Below, piece by piece: positions 34,975 to 45,062 of a stretch of DNA of 64,000 nucleotides. The notes beneath the pieces were generated by a model. It made no database searches. It was not told the origin of the DNA and was given only the letters and a program-made list of their open reading frames with translations. The stretch is from Nitrospirota bacterium (GTDB taxonomy: Bacteria; Nitrospirota; JACRHL01). Positions within the stretch are counted from its first letter, which is position 1; each line of letters opens with the position of its first letter. The stretch covers positions 62,001 to 126,000 of the forward strand of contig JAOUFN010000003.1 in the NCBI GenBank assembly GCA_029858285.1, in the 5' to 3' direction. Made by a program: the position numbers and the translations under genes.

Positions 34975-35808
34975 TTACGTGGCGTTATTGTTCAACACCC
35001 CGCCACGGCCTGTTCCCTGCATACGGTCGCGCAAGGCGTCCCCCAGCAGGTTAATTCCCAATACGGTCAATAAGATAGCAACTCCTGGCCAGATGGTAAG
35101 GTGGGACGAGAACAGGATGTAATCACTTCCCTCCGCCAGCATCGCGCCCCAACTGGGCGTGGGCGGCTGGGTACCCAATCCGAGGAAAGAAAGTCCCGCT
35201 TCGGCCACGATGGCGCCCGCCATGCCGAAGGTGGCTTCCACCAGGACCGGGGCCATGACGTTGGGCAGAATGTGCCGCAACAACACCCGCCGGGCCGAGC
35301 AACCGGTGGCCCGCGCGGCCTCCACCCATGACAATTCACGCGCCAGCAACACCTGTCCGCGCACGATGCGCGCATACCCCACCCAGCCCATGATGCACAG
35401 GGCCAGCACCACGTTGTTGAGGCTTGGCCCCAACACCGCAGTCAGAGCAATTGCCAGGAGAATGCCAGGGAAGGCCAGAAACACGTCCACCAGCCGCATC
35501 AGCGCCTCGTCCACCCATCCACCCCGGTAACCGGCAATGGCACCGATCAGCGTCCCCAGCAGCACCGACACGGTGACCGTCACCACCCCCACATAGAGGG
35601 ACACCCTTGAGCCATAAAGGATTCGGCTGAAGATGTCGCGCCCCAAGGCGTCCTGCCCCAACAGATGCCCCGGGCCTGGCCCCAGCAGGCGGTTGGGAAG
35701 GTCCATGGTGGTAGGGTCTGCGGTCGCCAGCCATGGTGCAAACAGGGCAGCCAGCACCAGAAGCGACAGGCAAATGCCGCCGAACAGTACTGGAAAACGG
35801 CTCACCAT
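34975..35808 (-). CDS. Peptide/nickel ABC transporter permease (DppC/OppC-like)
   Basis: LLGQDALGRDIFSRILYGSRVSLYVGVVTVTVSVLLGTLIGAIAGYRGGWVDEALMRLVDVFLAFPGILLAIAL. Confidence 0.93.
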   Translation of the reverse strand: MVSRFPVLFGGICLSLLVLAALFAPWLATADPTTMDLPNRLLGPGPGHLLGQDALGRDIFSRILYGSRVSLYVGVVTVTVSVLLGTLIGAIAGYRGGWVDEALMRLVDVFLAFPGILLAIALTAVLGPSLNNVVLALCIMGWVGYARIVRGQVLLARELSWVEAARATGCSARRVLLRHILPNVMAPVLVEATFGMAGAIVAEAGLSFLGLGTQPPTPSWGAMLAEGSDYILFSSHLTIWPGVAILLTVLGINLLGDALRDRMQGTGRGGVLNNNAT

Positions 35809-36833
35809 CCCCTCCCTTGCTCCTGGGGAACGGGGGTCTGCAGCGAAGCAGCGTCCACCAGCATTAATCGCTGCTCCGTGTAGTCGTAGAGGTAGAGACG
35901 CTCCCCGTCCGGGTGAGGAGTAGAAAGTATCTGCGTGCCCGGCAGGGCAATTTTGTGGGTAATCAACCCGTCGTGCCGGTTCCACAGGCAGATGGCTCCG
36001 GCGGAACTGGAGGGGGGGAAGATCAGATATTCAGTGCCGAATGGCACCACATTGGTGCTCGCGGTCCACGGCCAGCTGAAATTGTATTCCCCGGCCACCG
36101 AGCGCGCCGCTACGTCCACCGCCTTTACCACCACGCGGCTGGCCACATAGGCGGCATAAATCAGAGGATCGTCGGGGGTGAACTGGGCAAGCAGGTACGG
36201 GTGGTTGAAGCGCGGACACGCCCGCTCACCAAGGCTGAAATCGTCCAGTGACAGGGAACGCACTTCACGCCCCACGCTCACCAGGGCACGCCCCTCGGCG
36301 GAACGGTAGAGCACATTGTTCACCGGTGCATCCATGGCGCGGGTGACGGTTACGGTCATGGATTCCAGGTCCACCGCGCGCAATTCGTAAAACTGCACCT
36401 GATCTCCGTTGTTGCCGTTGTAGATGGACAGGGCCGTGGCGCCGTCCGGGCACGCAGAGACATAGTTGAAGCCCAGAGGGCCGGCCGACAAGCGCCGCTC
36501 CTCGCCACTATCCACATCAATACGGGTGAACACGCAATCCGGCGCGAAGGCGTTTCCAGAGTCGTCCAGCAACTCTCCCCCTACCAGCACCACGCGGCGG
36601 CCGTCCGGGGTCAGTTGGGCGTCCAGATGGAACAGCCGGTTTCCCCCTGGCGCCTCGAAGCGCCATCGCCCCAGAATTTCCTGGGTTGCGGTATCCACTA
36701 CCAACAGTTGCTGGCGGTAGGGAGTGCCAAAGGTGTTAAGGATCACCATGCGTCCGGCGGCGCAGTGCACCCGGAAGGGGATGGACAGGACCGGGTCGCG
36801 TTCGAGGGGGATGTATGCCGCAGGTGAGGTCAT
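35802..36833 (-). CDS. YncE/WD40-like beta-propeller protein
   Basis: LLVVDTATQEILGRWRFEAPGGNRLFHLDAQLTPDGRRVVLVGG... repeated propeller-blade-like strands; no signal peptide obvious. Confidence 0.65.
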   Translation of the reverse strand: MTSPAAYIPLERDPVLSIPFRVHCAAGRMVILNTFGTPYRQQLLVVDTATQEILGRWRFEAPGGNRLFHLDAQLTPDGRRVVLVGGELLDDSGNAFAPDCVFTRIDVDSGEERRLSAGPLGFNYVSACPDGATALSIYNGNNGDQVQFYELRAVDLESMTVTVTRAMDAPVNNVLYRSAEGRALVSVGREVRSLSLDDFSLGERACPRFNHPYLLAQFTPDDPLIYAAYVASRVVVKAVDVAARSVAGEYNFSWPWTASTNVVPFGTEYLIFPPSSSAGAICLWNRHDGLITHKIALPGTQILSTPHPDGERLYLYDYTEQRLMLVDAASLQTPVPQEQGRGW

Positions 36834-36855
36834 GGATTCCTTGATTTGTCCGCCG

Positions 36856-37776
36856 TCACCGCAGGCGTACCCGGGGATCGGCGGCAGCGTAGCAGATGTC
36901 GGCAATCAGGCTGGCGCACACATAACCCAAACAGATGACCATCACGCATCCCTGCACCACCGGGTAGTCACGGGTCTGAATGGCCTCCACTGTCAGGCGC
37001 CCCAGTCCCGGCCAGGAAAAAATGGTTTCGGTGATGATCGCTCCTGCCAGCAGGGCGCCAAACTGCAAACCGATCACGGTGATGACCGGGATCAGCGCGT
37101 TGGACAGCACATGTCGCACCAGCACCTGCCAGCGCGACAGCCCCTTGGCCAGCGCGGCGCGCACAAATTCGCGGTCCATCACCTCCAGCAGGCTGGCGCG
37201 GATCATACGGGTGAGGATGGCGGCCATGGCCGACCCCAAGGTAATGGCCGGCAGCACAAAGGAGTCGATCCCCTCCATGCCGCCCAGGGGCAGCCACCCC
37301 AGATTCACCGAAAATACCAGCAACAACAGTGGTCCCAGCCAGAAATGGGGCATGGACACCCCCAGCAGGGCGGCTATCATCGCCCCATGGTCCACGACTG
37401 TGCCCGCGCGAATGGCGCTCAACAGGCCGAGGGGAAAGGCAATAGAAAGGGCCACGCCCATGGCCGACAGGGTCAGAAGCAGGGTGGGCAGCATGCGCTC
37501 CGCCAGCACTTCCCGAACCGGTCGCCCGGAATGCAGGCTCACCCCCAGATTGCCTTGGGAAATTCCCCGCACATAGCGGCCAAACTGCATCAGCAGCGGC
37601 TCGTCCAGGTGGAGTTCGTGGCGCAGGGCCTCGCGGTCGGAAGGCATGGCCATCTCGCCCAGCATGACCTCCACCGGGTCGCCCGGAATCATGTGGATGA
37701 GCAGAAACACCGCCGTCAGTACCCCGGCCAGAACCGGGATGAGGGTGGTCAATCGCCGCAAGAGGAATGCGCCCAT
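36856..37776 (-). CDS. Peptide/nickel ABC transporter permease (DppB/OppB-like)
   Basis: MGAFLLRRLTTLIPVLAGVLTAVFLLIHMIPGDPVEVMLGEMAM...GALLAGAIITETIFSWPGLGRLTVEAIQTRDYPVVQG. Confidence 0.94.
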   Translation of the reverse strand: MGAFLLRRLTTLIPVLAGVLTAVFLLIHMIPGDPVEVMLGEMAMPSDREALRHELHLDEPLLMQFGRYVRGISQGNLGVSLHSGRPVREVLAERMLPTLLLTLSAMGVALSIAFPLGLLSAIRAGTVVDHGAMIAALLGVSMPHFWLGPLLLLVFSVNLGWLPLGGMEGIDSFVLPAITLGSAMAAILTRMIRASLLEVMDREFVRAALAKGLSRWQVLVRHVLSNALIPVITVIGLQFGALLAGAIITETIFSWPGLGRLTVEAIQTRDYPVVQGCVMVICLGYVCASLIADICYAAADPRVRLR

Positions 37777-38195
37777 GGCGACGGATTGTTCCACGCCCAC
37801 CCCCCCCAGCACAATAGCCGGGGGCGCATCTCCGGCAACTCCGGACCCGGGTTGGGGGACGCTCGGCCCGGTTCCCCCAATTCCCCCGAAAGTGGGATTG
37901 CCATCCCTGGTTTCGGCAGCTAGAGTGAGAAGTGAACGGAATGCGGAGTTTATGTGTCCGCCGCAAACCGGGTCCCTTCGTGCCTGACAGAAAAAAAACG
38001 CAGTTGGGCGGTGTCGCTGGATTGGTCTCCGGTGCGGCACCGCCCGATGCGTTTTGGGGGCGATGAAAGAAATTTTTCTGGTGGCGGGCCCTGCCCCGGG
38101 TTAGGCCGGGCGCTTGCTGAGATGCGGTACGACCCGTGCGACGCCGCCTACGGGTAACCTGGCACCGCTCGCTGCCGTGGAGTCCGGGACTCCCC

Positions 38196-39428
38196 CTAGA
38201 TGCCTTGGGAGAAGTGGAACGGATAGGTACCTTCCACCACGCCCTTGGGGACCGGCGGGAAGGTCCACTCCTTCACCCGGCTGACCAGTTCCCGGTCGAA
38301 GGCCGGGGCACCGGTGTCGGAACTTTCCACCCGTGCGTCGGTAACTCTCCCGTCGGGGGCAATCACCATGCGCACCACCACAGTGCCCTTCAGACCCGGG
38401 ATGCGGGTCAGTGATTTGTCGTAAAAATGCTTCAGTTCGCCGCGGTGGCTGCGGATTATGCGCATGATGTCTTCCACCTTGCGGATGCCGCTGCCCCCCA
38501 CTTCGCCTTCAATCTTGAACGGGCTTTCCACGATGGTGGTGGCGCGGGCCACCATCTTCTTCACGTCCACACGACCAGCGGAGACATCGTTGAGGAAGGC
38601 TTGCAACTCCTCGCGGCTGACGGCAGAGACATCGCGGTCGCCAAGGGCGATCTTGATCTGCTCCATGTCGCCGATGTCCCGCAGCAGCGCGTCGATGTCG
38701 GCCATGTCGTCGGCACCCCCTGGTTTGTTGCCCTTGCGGGTACCAGGGACGGTGGCTGACGGAGCTCCGGCGCGCCCCCCGGCGGGACCGCTCACCAGAG
38801 GTGCCTTGGGTTTGCTGGCCAGCACATCGGCAAACTCATCGTCCTCCTCGTCGCCCATGGCCCCGAGTACTCCGGCGGACATGGCGGCCTCGGCGTTGCG
38901 GCGGGCTTCTTCCTCCCGCTGGCGCTTCGCCTCCAGCGCCGCTTGGATGGCGGCCAGTTTGGCGGCCTCGGCAGCCTGTTTTCTGGCCTGCTCCTCGGAC
39001 TGCCGCTGGGCCATGGCCTCAGCCCTTTGGCGGGACTCGGCATCCATCGCCTGCCGTGCCTGTTCCTCGGCTGCGCGTCGCCGGGCTTCCTCCTCGGCCT
39101 GCCGCCTGGCTTCTTCCTCGGCCTGTCTACGGGCGGCATCGGCCTGCTTTCTGGCTTCTTCCTCGGCTTGCCGTCTGGCTTCTTCGGCCTGCTTTCTGGC
39201 CTCCTCCTCGGCCTGACGCCGGGTCTCTTCCATGGCCTGCTGGCGGGCCAGGTCTTCCGGGTTGATCAGCAGCCTGGCGACGTGGAACTGCTCCCCTGCC
39301 TCCCGGGGTTGCGGCGCCGCGTGCAGGAAGGTAAGCAATGCGGCCACCACTGCGTAGACCCCGAGGGTAACGGCCAGAAGCCGACGGAAACGGTCCGTCT
39401 CGTAGGGAGGATAAAAATCGTGGTTCAC
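38196..39428 (-). CDS. TonB/TolA-like protein with AgmX/PglI-type C-terminal domain
   Basis: One N-terminal TM, long (RRQAEEEARKQAEE)n coiled coil, C-term GGSGIRKVEDIMRIIRSHRGELKHFYDKSLTRIPGLKGTVVVRMVIAPDGRVTDARVESSDTGAPAFDRELVSRVKEWTFPPVPKG. GTG start. Confidence 0.88.
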   Translation of the reverse strand: MNHDFYPPYETDRFRRLLAVTLGVYAVVAALLTFLHAAPQPREAGEQFHVARLLINPEDLARQQAMEETRRQAEEEARKQAEEARRQAEEEARKQADAARRQAEEEARRQAEEEARRRAAEEQARQAMDAESRQRAEAMAQRQSEEQARKQAAEAAKLAAIQAALEAKRQREEEARRNAEAAMSAGVLGAMGDEEDDEFADVLASKPKAPLVSGPAGGRAGAPSATVPGTRKGNKPGGADDMADIDALLRDIGDMEQIKIALGDRDVSAVSREELQAFLNDVSAGRVDVKKMVARATTIVESPFKIEGEVGGSGIRKVEDIMRIIRSHRGELKHFYDKSLTRIPGLKGTVVVRMVIAPDGRVTDARVESSDTGAPAFDRELVSRVKEWTFPPVPKGVVEGTYPFHFSQGI

Positions 39429-39447
39429 GGTATGAGGCTGTGTGGCA

Positions 39448-39834
39448 TCAGCGGGAAAGGCGGTGCTCAAGGGCGCGGAGACGGCGCAGGGTCTGGCGGT
39501 CAAGCGGCTCCGCCAGTTCCTGGCGGAGCCACTGCATGTAATCGATGCCGGGGTCCATCTGGAAACCCTCCGGCTCGCGCCACGGCAAGCGCGTTTCACC
39601 ACTGGGGGTTTCGGCCATGCCGGTAATGTCGAGGGCGCCGCCGGAGATCACCTCGTGTTCCCCCGGTGCGTGACCCCTGCCACCCCCGGGCCTGTCCTGA
39701 GCCAGCGCCGCCGGGATCAAGGCGAGAAGGGACAGTGCCCCGGTCAGCAAGACCACGACCGACAGCCTGCCAGCCCGAACGGGCAAAACCAGGAGATACC
39801 GGAGAAATGGGGTGTGGAACGAATTACGGAACAT
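39448..39834 (-). CDS. Hypothetical secreted protein (128 aa)
   Basis: MFRNSFHTPFLRYLLVLPVRAGRLSVVVLLTGALSLLALIPAALAQDRPGGG..., start overlaps preceding stop. Confidence 0.7.
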   Translation of the reverse strand: MFRNSFHTPFLRYLLVLPVRAGRLSVVVLLTGALSLLALIPAALAQDRPGGGRGHAPGEHEVISGGALDITGMAETPSGETRLPWREPEGFQMDPGIDYMQWLRQELAEPLDRQTLRRLRALEHRLSR

Positions 39835-42800
39835 AGACCGGCTGCATCGGAATTTCGGGACGATCATACCACTCGGGACTGAGGCGCCCCAATGCCTGCA
39901 TGCTGGCGAGCACATCCTGGGTAAGCACCCCCTCCCTGGCCCGCTCCAGGTTGTCCTGGTGCGCCTGAATGGCGCGCTGGCGATAAGGTTTTGCCTTCTT
40001 TTCCACCGCACGGCGGTAGATTTCTACCTGCTCCGGGGTGAGGTTGTCCGGAACCGGGGCTCCCAGCAGGGCCACCGCAAACGCTTCGAACATTTCGCCG
40101 ATGTTGCGACTGGCGGCGGGAGTGACCGACAGGGCGCGCAGGTCACGGGCCTGTGAAAACAGATCTACTGACTCCTTGAGAGCGGTCTTCTTTGCCTCCA
40201 GCGACTGGTCCAGGGGCGGCACCAGGCGGATGCGATCCAGCCGGGCACGGGAGTCACGGGCGCGGGTCAGCAGAATTTCAGCGGCGATGCGGCGCCCCCC
40301 TCCCTCCAGGGAGTCCGACTCCGCCAGCGGCAGCAAGTCGGCCAGCAGGCGATCGGCGACACGATCGGCGTCCCTGGATCCGGATTTGGGTTCGGCACGT
40401 TTTCCGGTCTGCTGCAACCACACCAGTTGTTGGTGAACGGACATCCACGGATCGCTGCCCGCAGGATGACGGTCGCGCACCACGCTGAGGGCGGAGACCG
40501 CAAGGTCATTACGTTTGGCCCCCTCAAAAATTTCCACCGCACGCATTTGCAACCCGTCGGCCTCGGCGGGCACCGCCTGGGTTGCCAGAAGCTGGTAATG
40601 CATGCCCGCCTCCACCGGCTGCCCGGCGGCCAGCAGCAGTTCACCCAGATGGGCGTGAACGGCCTCGGCGGGTGGTTCGCCGGGGAAATCCGCCAGCAGC
40701 CGTTCGGCGGACTCCAAGGCACCAGCCGCATCACCGGCGGCCTCCAGCGCCGAGACCTGTGCCTCCAGAGCTTTGGACACCAGTCGTGACCCGGCCAGAT
40801 CATCGGCGATGGAGCCGAACAGGCGCGCAGCCTCGGCGGGTTTTTTGGCCTTCAGTCGCTCAGCCGCCCGCTTGTAGCGTATGCCGGACAGCATATCGAG
40901 AACCTCCTCTGGAGCCTGCCCCTTGGGCTGCGAGGCAATGGCGCGCACAAAAGCGGCGTCGGCCCCCTCCAGATCACCAGCGTCCATCAGCGCCCGCCCC
41001 TCCAGACGAGCCACGGCCAGATCGCGCTCCGGCCACTCCCCCTCGAACCACTGGCGATAGCGTTCCCAAGCGCGCCGCGCGGCCTCGAGATCGCCATTTT
41101 CCTGGGCGCGTTCGCCAACATTGAGCACGGAGCGCGCCACCCGGTCCCGGTGCGGCGTATTGGGCCAACTGGCCAGCAGGCTGCCGAACACCGCCAACGC
41201 CTGGCCGAATTCCTCGGCGCGCAGGAAGGACAAACCGGCATCCAGTCGCGCCGACTGGGCCAGGGGGTCGCTGGCTGGCAATGTGGCGGAAGCCTCCAGC
41301 AACTGTACCGCCAGAACGGCACCGTCGCCGCTTTCGGCCTCAGCGCGGGCAATGGTGGCGGCGGCCAGCAGTTTATGCACCTCGGCCTTCTGCCCCGGAT
41401 CGTCATCCAGATAGGTCAATGCCTGACGGAAGGCGGTGTCAGCCTGGTCCAGCTTCCGGATCTCCAGCGCCGCCTCACCCAGAGCCCGCCACGCCTTGGC
41501 GTGCAGTGTGCGGGAACGTGGCCCGAAACGCACCACGCGATCGCTGATGTCATACAGGCGCGCGTAATCGCCGGCCGAAAAGCACAGTGCGGCAATGCGT
41601 TCATAGGCGGTGGGCAGGCGTGGCTCACGGGGGAACTGTTCCACCAGTCGAAGGAAGGCGTCCGCCAGCAATTGCAGGTGGGGTGCAAACTGCAGGCCGT
41701 CCGGGTCCATCCCGGCCATACCCTGTTCCCGCGCATAGACCATTGCGTAGGCCGCCTCGGCCGAGCGTTGGTGGACCGGAAAATCGTAAGCCGACTGTTC
41801 GTAGGCCGAGGCGGCGCCCGCAAAGTCGCGGGTTTCGAACAACAGTTCACCGAGCAAAAAGGCCGCCTCGGGAGCATCCGCTCCGTACTGTCCGTTCTTG
41901 AAACGGGACAGGAAGGTGCGGTAGCTGTCCACCGCCCGGGCATAGTCTTCTTTTTTGTGGCTCTGCTGGGCCACCGAGTGGTAGTGCCGCGCCAGTCGGA
42001 ATGAGGTTTCCTCGAACACCGGCCCCAAACGGCGCCGGGTGGCCGCATCCTGCTTTCGCCACCACGCAGTCTGGGGGCCGTACTCCTCCACCAGCCGTAC
42101 GCGGGCGCGGATCGCGGATTCCAGATTCTGTCCCTCGGTGTACCGGTCTACGATGTAGCCGACAAACACGGGGGCGTCCGGACTATCGGGGTAACGTTTC
42201 AGGAAAGCCTCGTACACAGGAACTGCGGCTGCGGGGGATTCGTAGGTGATGGTCACCTCTGCCAGCTTGCCGTAGACCATGGGCAGGTAGTCGCGCTCCT
42301 CTGGAAAAGCCTTCAGCAGGGCCTTTACTCCGCCCTGGTCGTGGAGCATGCGCGCCAGAATGCCATTGACCTCGCGCACCCGCTCCCAATCCGGTTCCGG
42401 CATCGTCTGGCTGTCCAGCACCAAGGTCTTGCCGATGCGCACCCGCTTTTCATCCATGAACGCCACCGCTGCGGGCACCGCTACCGGGTAGTCCGGGGAC
42501 AGGAACAGTGCCCACACCCGTTTGTAGGCAGCGTAATCCCGCAGCACCGGCGGGGCATCGCGGTCGGCCAGAACTCCGGCATATTGCTCGGAGGCGCGCT
42601 GGAAACGACCGGTTTCGAAAGCCAGTTCACCCAACCGGTAGCGCACCTCGGTGGACTGGGGCCCCTTGGGAACCACTTTCAGGAACGCCTCCAGTGCGTC
42701 CCGTTCACCGGTTTCCTCGCCAATGTCGTCGAAGGCGCGTGCCAATTGGTAATAAACCCCGGCGTTGGCGGCGCGCCCCGGATAGTCGGTAAGCACCTTG

Positions 42801-43174
42801 CGGTACAGGGCGATGGAGCGGCGGTGGTCAGGTCGCAGGGAGGCGCTGTCCTCACCCCGGGCCGATATGCGCCGGAGGGCGCGCTCGTAGGTACGCACCT
42901 CGATGTCCATGTAAAGATCGGCAAGCTGGGTGGTGATGCGCGCCAGCCGCTCGCTACGGTTGGGCGTGGTGATGAGGAAATTCTCCAGTTCCGCCAGCGC
43001 CGCCAGTTTTTCCCGGGGATCGGCGATGGCCTGGCCGGACAGTACCGCACCCACGATGCGGTTTACCTCCGCCCGGTCCACCCCAGTGGGCGGGGCGCTG
43101 GCGCAGCCCCATGGCAGCACAACCGCCACCAGCATCCAGGCGAACCATTGCCAGACGACCTTCGGCCCACTCAT
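39824..43174 (-). CDS. Large TPR-repeat lipoprotein (about 1116 aa)
   Basis: MSGPKVVWQWFAWMLVAVVLPWGCASAPP (lipobox-like WGC) and many TPR helices. Confidence 0.87.
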   Translation of the reverse strand: MSGPKVVWQWFAWMLVAVVLPWGCASAPPTGVDRAEVNRIVGAVLSGQAIADPREKLAALAELENFLITTPNRSERLARITTQLADLYMDIEVRTYERALRRISARGEDSASLRPDHRRSIALYRKVLTDYPGRAANAGVYYQLARAFDDIGEETGERDALEAFLKVVPKGPQSTEVRYRLGELAFETGRFQRASEQYAGVLADRDAPPVLRDYAAYKRVWALFLSPDYPVAVPAAVAFMDEKRVRIGKTLVLDSQTMPEPDWERVREVNGILARMLHDQGGVKALLKAFPEERDYLPMVYGKLAEVTITYESPAAAVPVYEAFLKRYPDSPDAPVFVGYIVDRYTEGQNLESAIRARVRLVEEYGPQTAWWRKQDAATRRRLGPVFEETSFRLARHYHSVAQQSHKKEDYARAVDSYRTFLSRFKNGQYGADAPEAAFLLGELLFETRDFAGAASAYEQSAYDFPVHQRSAEAAYAMVYAREQGMAGMDPDGLQFAPHLQLLADAFLRLVEQFPREPRLPTAYERIAALCFSAGDYARLYDISDRVVRFGPRSRTLHAKAWRALGEAALEIRKLDQADTAFRQALTYLDDDPGQKAEVHKLLAAATIARAEAESGDGAVLAVQLLEASATLPASDPLAQSARLDAGLSFLRAEEFGQALAVFGSLLASWPNTPHRDRVARSVLNVGERAQENGDLEAARRAWERYRQWFEGEWPERDLAVARLEGRALMDAGDLEGADAAFVRAIASQPKGQAPEEVLDMLSGIRYKRAAERLKAKKPAEAARLFGSIADDLAGSRLVSKALEAQVSALEAAGDAAGALESAERLLADFPGEPPAEAVHAHLGELLLAAGQPVEAGMHYQLLATQAVPAEADGLQMRAVEIFEGAKRNDLAVSALSVVRDRHPAGSDPWMSVHQQLVWLQQTGKRAEPKSGSRDADRVADRLLADLLPLAESDSLEGGGRRIAAEILLTRARDSRARLDRIRLVPPLDQSLEAKKTALKESVDLFSQARDLRALSVTPAASRNIGEMFEAFAVALLGAPVPDNLTPEQVEIYRRAVEKKAKPYRQRAIQAHQDNLERAREGVLTQDVLASMQALGRLSPEWYDRPEIPMQPVYVP

Positions 43175-43284
43175 ATGCCGATCCCCATCGGAATCTGGCC
43201 CGAGCGGTACACCAGGTTGACCGCCAGCAGCACCAGCGCTGCGGCACGGATGAGCAGAATCAGCAGATGCCCTTGATCGGTCAT
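43171..43284 (-). CDS. 37-aa putative single-TM membrane microprotein
   Basis: MTDQGHLLILLIRAAALVLLAVNLVYRSGQIPMGIGI; ATGA overlap with both flanking genes; below size cutoff of ORF track. Confidence 0.7.
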   Translation of the reverse strand: MTDQGHLLILLIRAAALVLLAVNLVYRSGQIPMGIGI

Positions 43285-45062
43285 TTGCCGCGAGGCTCCT
43301 CAAACACCAGGTCCCGCGCCCCGGTCTGGTCCGACAGCACACTCTGGGTGATACCGACGGCGGCGGCGATGGACAGGTCGGACAAGCGCACCCGTTCCGC
43401 CTCCAGCAACGTGGTCACCTGTTCGCGGGCGCCTGCTTCCAGACCGCCACGTAGTGCCGTCACTTTGTCGCGCAAGGCTGCGCCGCGTCCGGCGTCGCCA
43501 CCGGCAGAACTTCCGATGGCCACCTGCTCCAGCCGTTCCAGGGTGAACGCCACCTGATGGTGGTCCGCCACCGCCGCCACCAGCGCCGGATGCCGCGCCA
43601 GCACCTGGATGGCGACCCCCTCAATGCCCACAGGCGGAATGTCGCCGGTACGCTGTGGGGCAAACAGGTGGCCGGTCAGCCCCTGGCCGAACGGGCCGCC
43701 GCGGACGGTGACGATCAGAGCCTCCAACTGTCGGGTGCGCTCGCGGAAGGCCGACAAGGCTTTGCGGTATTCAGCCACGGCTTGATAGGGGACATTCAGA
43801 CGCCGGTAGATTTCCGCCTTCATCAGGCGCCCCTCCGGCAGGTAGGCGCTCTCCGGCCGTTCCCGCTCCATGGCATTTATCTCAGCCACCGATTTCACCA
43901 GATCGCCGCCGCGCAAAAAGGCGACGGCGCGGCCAAAGCGCACCCGGTCTGCAATTTCTCCCGCACTGATGGCGTCGAAACGCTGCAATGCCTCGGCACT
44001 GCGCCCTTGCTCCGCAAACAGGCTGGCTGCGGCCAACAGAGCTCGTTCGCGCAGGGCGGAGATTTCCGGAGCCGTCCCTGTGGCCAGCCGCGCGGCGTCA
44101 TCGTACTCGCGGATGGCGGAAAATGGATCACCCACGGCCACGAACGCCTGGGCGCGGGCGGCCAGCACAAAGGCGTCGCCCCCGGCGGGCGGCAGGGCCG
44201 AGATCAGTGCGTGGGCCGCCTCGGTACGGCGCAGGGCGGCAATTTGCAGGGTGGCGGCCTCGGCAGCCAGTGACGTTCCGGCAGGGGGCTTGAGGGCCCC
44301 AAGAGTTTTGAGGGTGGCCGAGGGATTTTTTTCCAATTCCAGGTAAGCCTGCCCGATCCGCACCCGCAGTTTCACCCCGGCATCTGGATGCTCCGCCAGA
44401 GCGGCATAAATGTCCGCTGCCGGTGCGTCAATACCGGCCTCCCGGTATACGTCGGCGAGCAGAAGCTGATCGGGAATCGGCAGGGTGCCTGGTGCGACGG
44501 CCAGCACAGCCGCGGCTCCCAGTAAATCGCCACGGGCGCGGTCCCCCAAGGCAACGCGATGCACCATATCCGCGTCCGGGGTCTGGGGGGGGTGGACCAG
44601 AAGTGCCTTTTCAGTTGGCTCCACCAGCACCACGCTGCCCGCCGGAGGCAGGGTGATGGCGGCCGAAAGGGGTTTCTCCCCGCTCATTTCCCAGTTCAGG
44701 GTGACGCTGCCGCCGGGTCGGCCATCCAAAGCCAGAGCCACCCAGCCTCCCTCGGCAAAGGCCGCAGACAGGCGCCGGGCGATTTCCGCCTCGTCCACGC
44801 CGCTGATCCGCACGCGGTGCCCTTTGGCGCACGCTTCGGCGCTGCACCCGAGTACCACCACAGGTCGCCCGGGGATACCGGTAAGGCGGGCATCGGCGGA
44901 GCGACGCAACGGTTCTTCCAGACGCAAGAGCTGGCCCTTGATATCTGGCGCCGCCGGAACCGCCGGAGCTCCGGCCGCCACAGGCGGGACTGTAGCCAAC
45001 AGCAGGACCAACAGCACAGCAGTTGGTAACGGGTGGATTGGGCGGCGCAATAGAGGCATCAA
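43281..45062 (-). CDS. Secreted TPR-repeat protein (593 aa)
   Basis: Signal peptide MMPLLRRPIHPLPTAVLLVLLLATVPPVAAGAPA; TPR-like helical repeats. Confidence 0.82.
   Translation of the reverse strand: MMPLLRRPIHPLPTAVLLVLLLATVPPVAAGAPAVPAAPDIKGQLLRLEEPLRRSADARLTGIPGRPVVVLGCSAEACAKGHRVRISGVDEAEIARRLSAAFAEGGWVALALDGRPGGSVTLNWEMSGEKPLSAAITLPPAGSVVLVEPTEKALLVHPPQTPDADMVHRVALGDRARGDLLGAAAVLAVAPGTLPIPDQLLLADVYREAGIDAPAADIYAALAEHPDAGVKLRVRIGQAYLELEKNPSATLKTLGALKPPAGTSLAAEAATLQIAALRRTEAAHALISALPPAGGDAFVLAARAQAFVAVGDPFSAIREYDDAARLATGTAPEISALRERALLAAASLFAEQGRSAEALQRFDAISAGEIADRVRFGRAVAFLRGGDLVKSVAEINAMERERPESAYLPEGRLMKAEIYRRLNVPYQAVAEYRKALSAFRERTRQLEALIVTVRGGPFGQGLTGHLFAPQRTGDIPPVGIEGVAIQVLARHPALVAAVADHHQVAFTLERLEQVAIGSSAGGDAGRGAALRDKVTALRGGLEAGAREQVTTLLEAERVRLSDLSIAAAVGITQSVLSDQTGARDLVFEEPRGK

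Noticed and set aside
38780-39265. Repeats in the TonB-like gene considered as a minisatellite or CRISPR
   Set aside because: Degenerate repeats simply encode the (RRQAEEEARKQAEE) coiled coil; no spacers.
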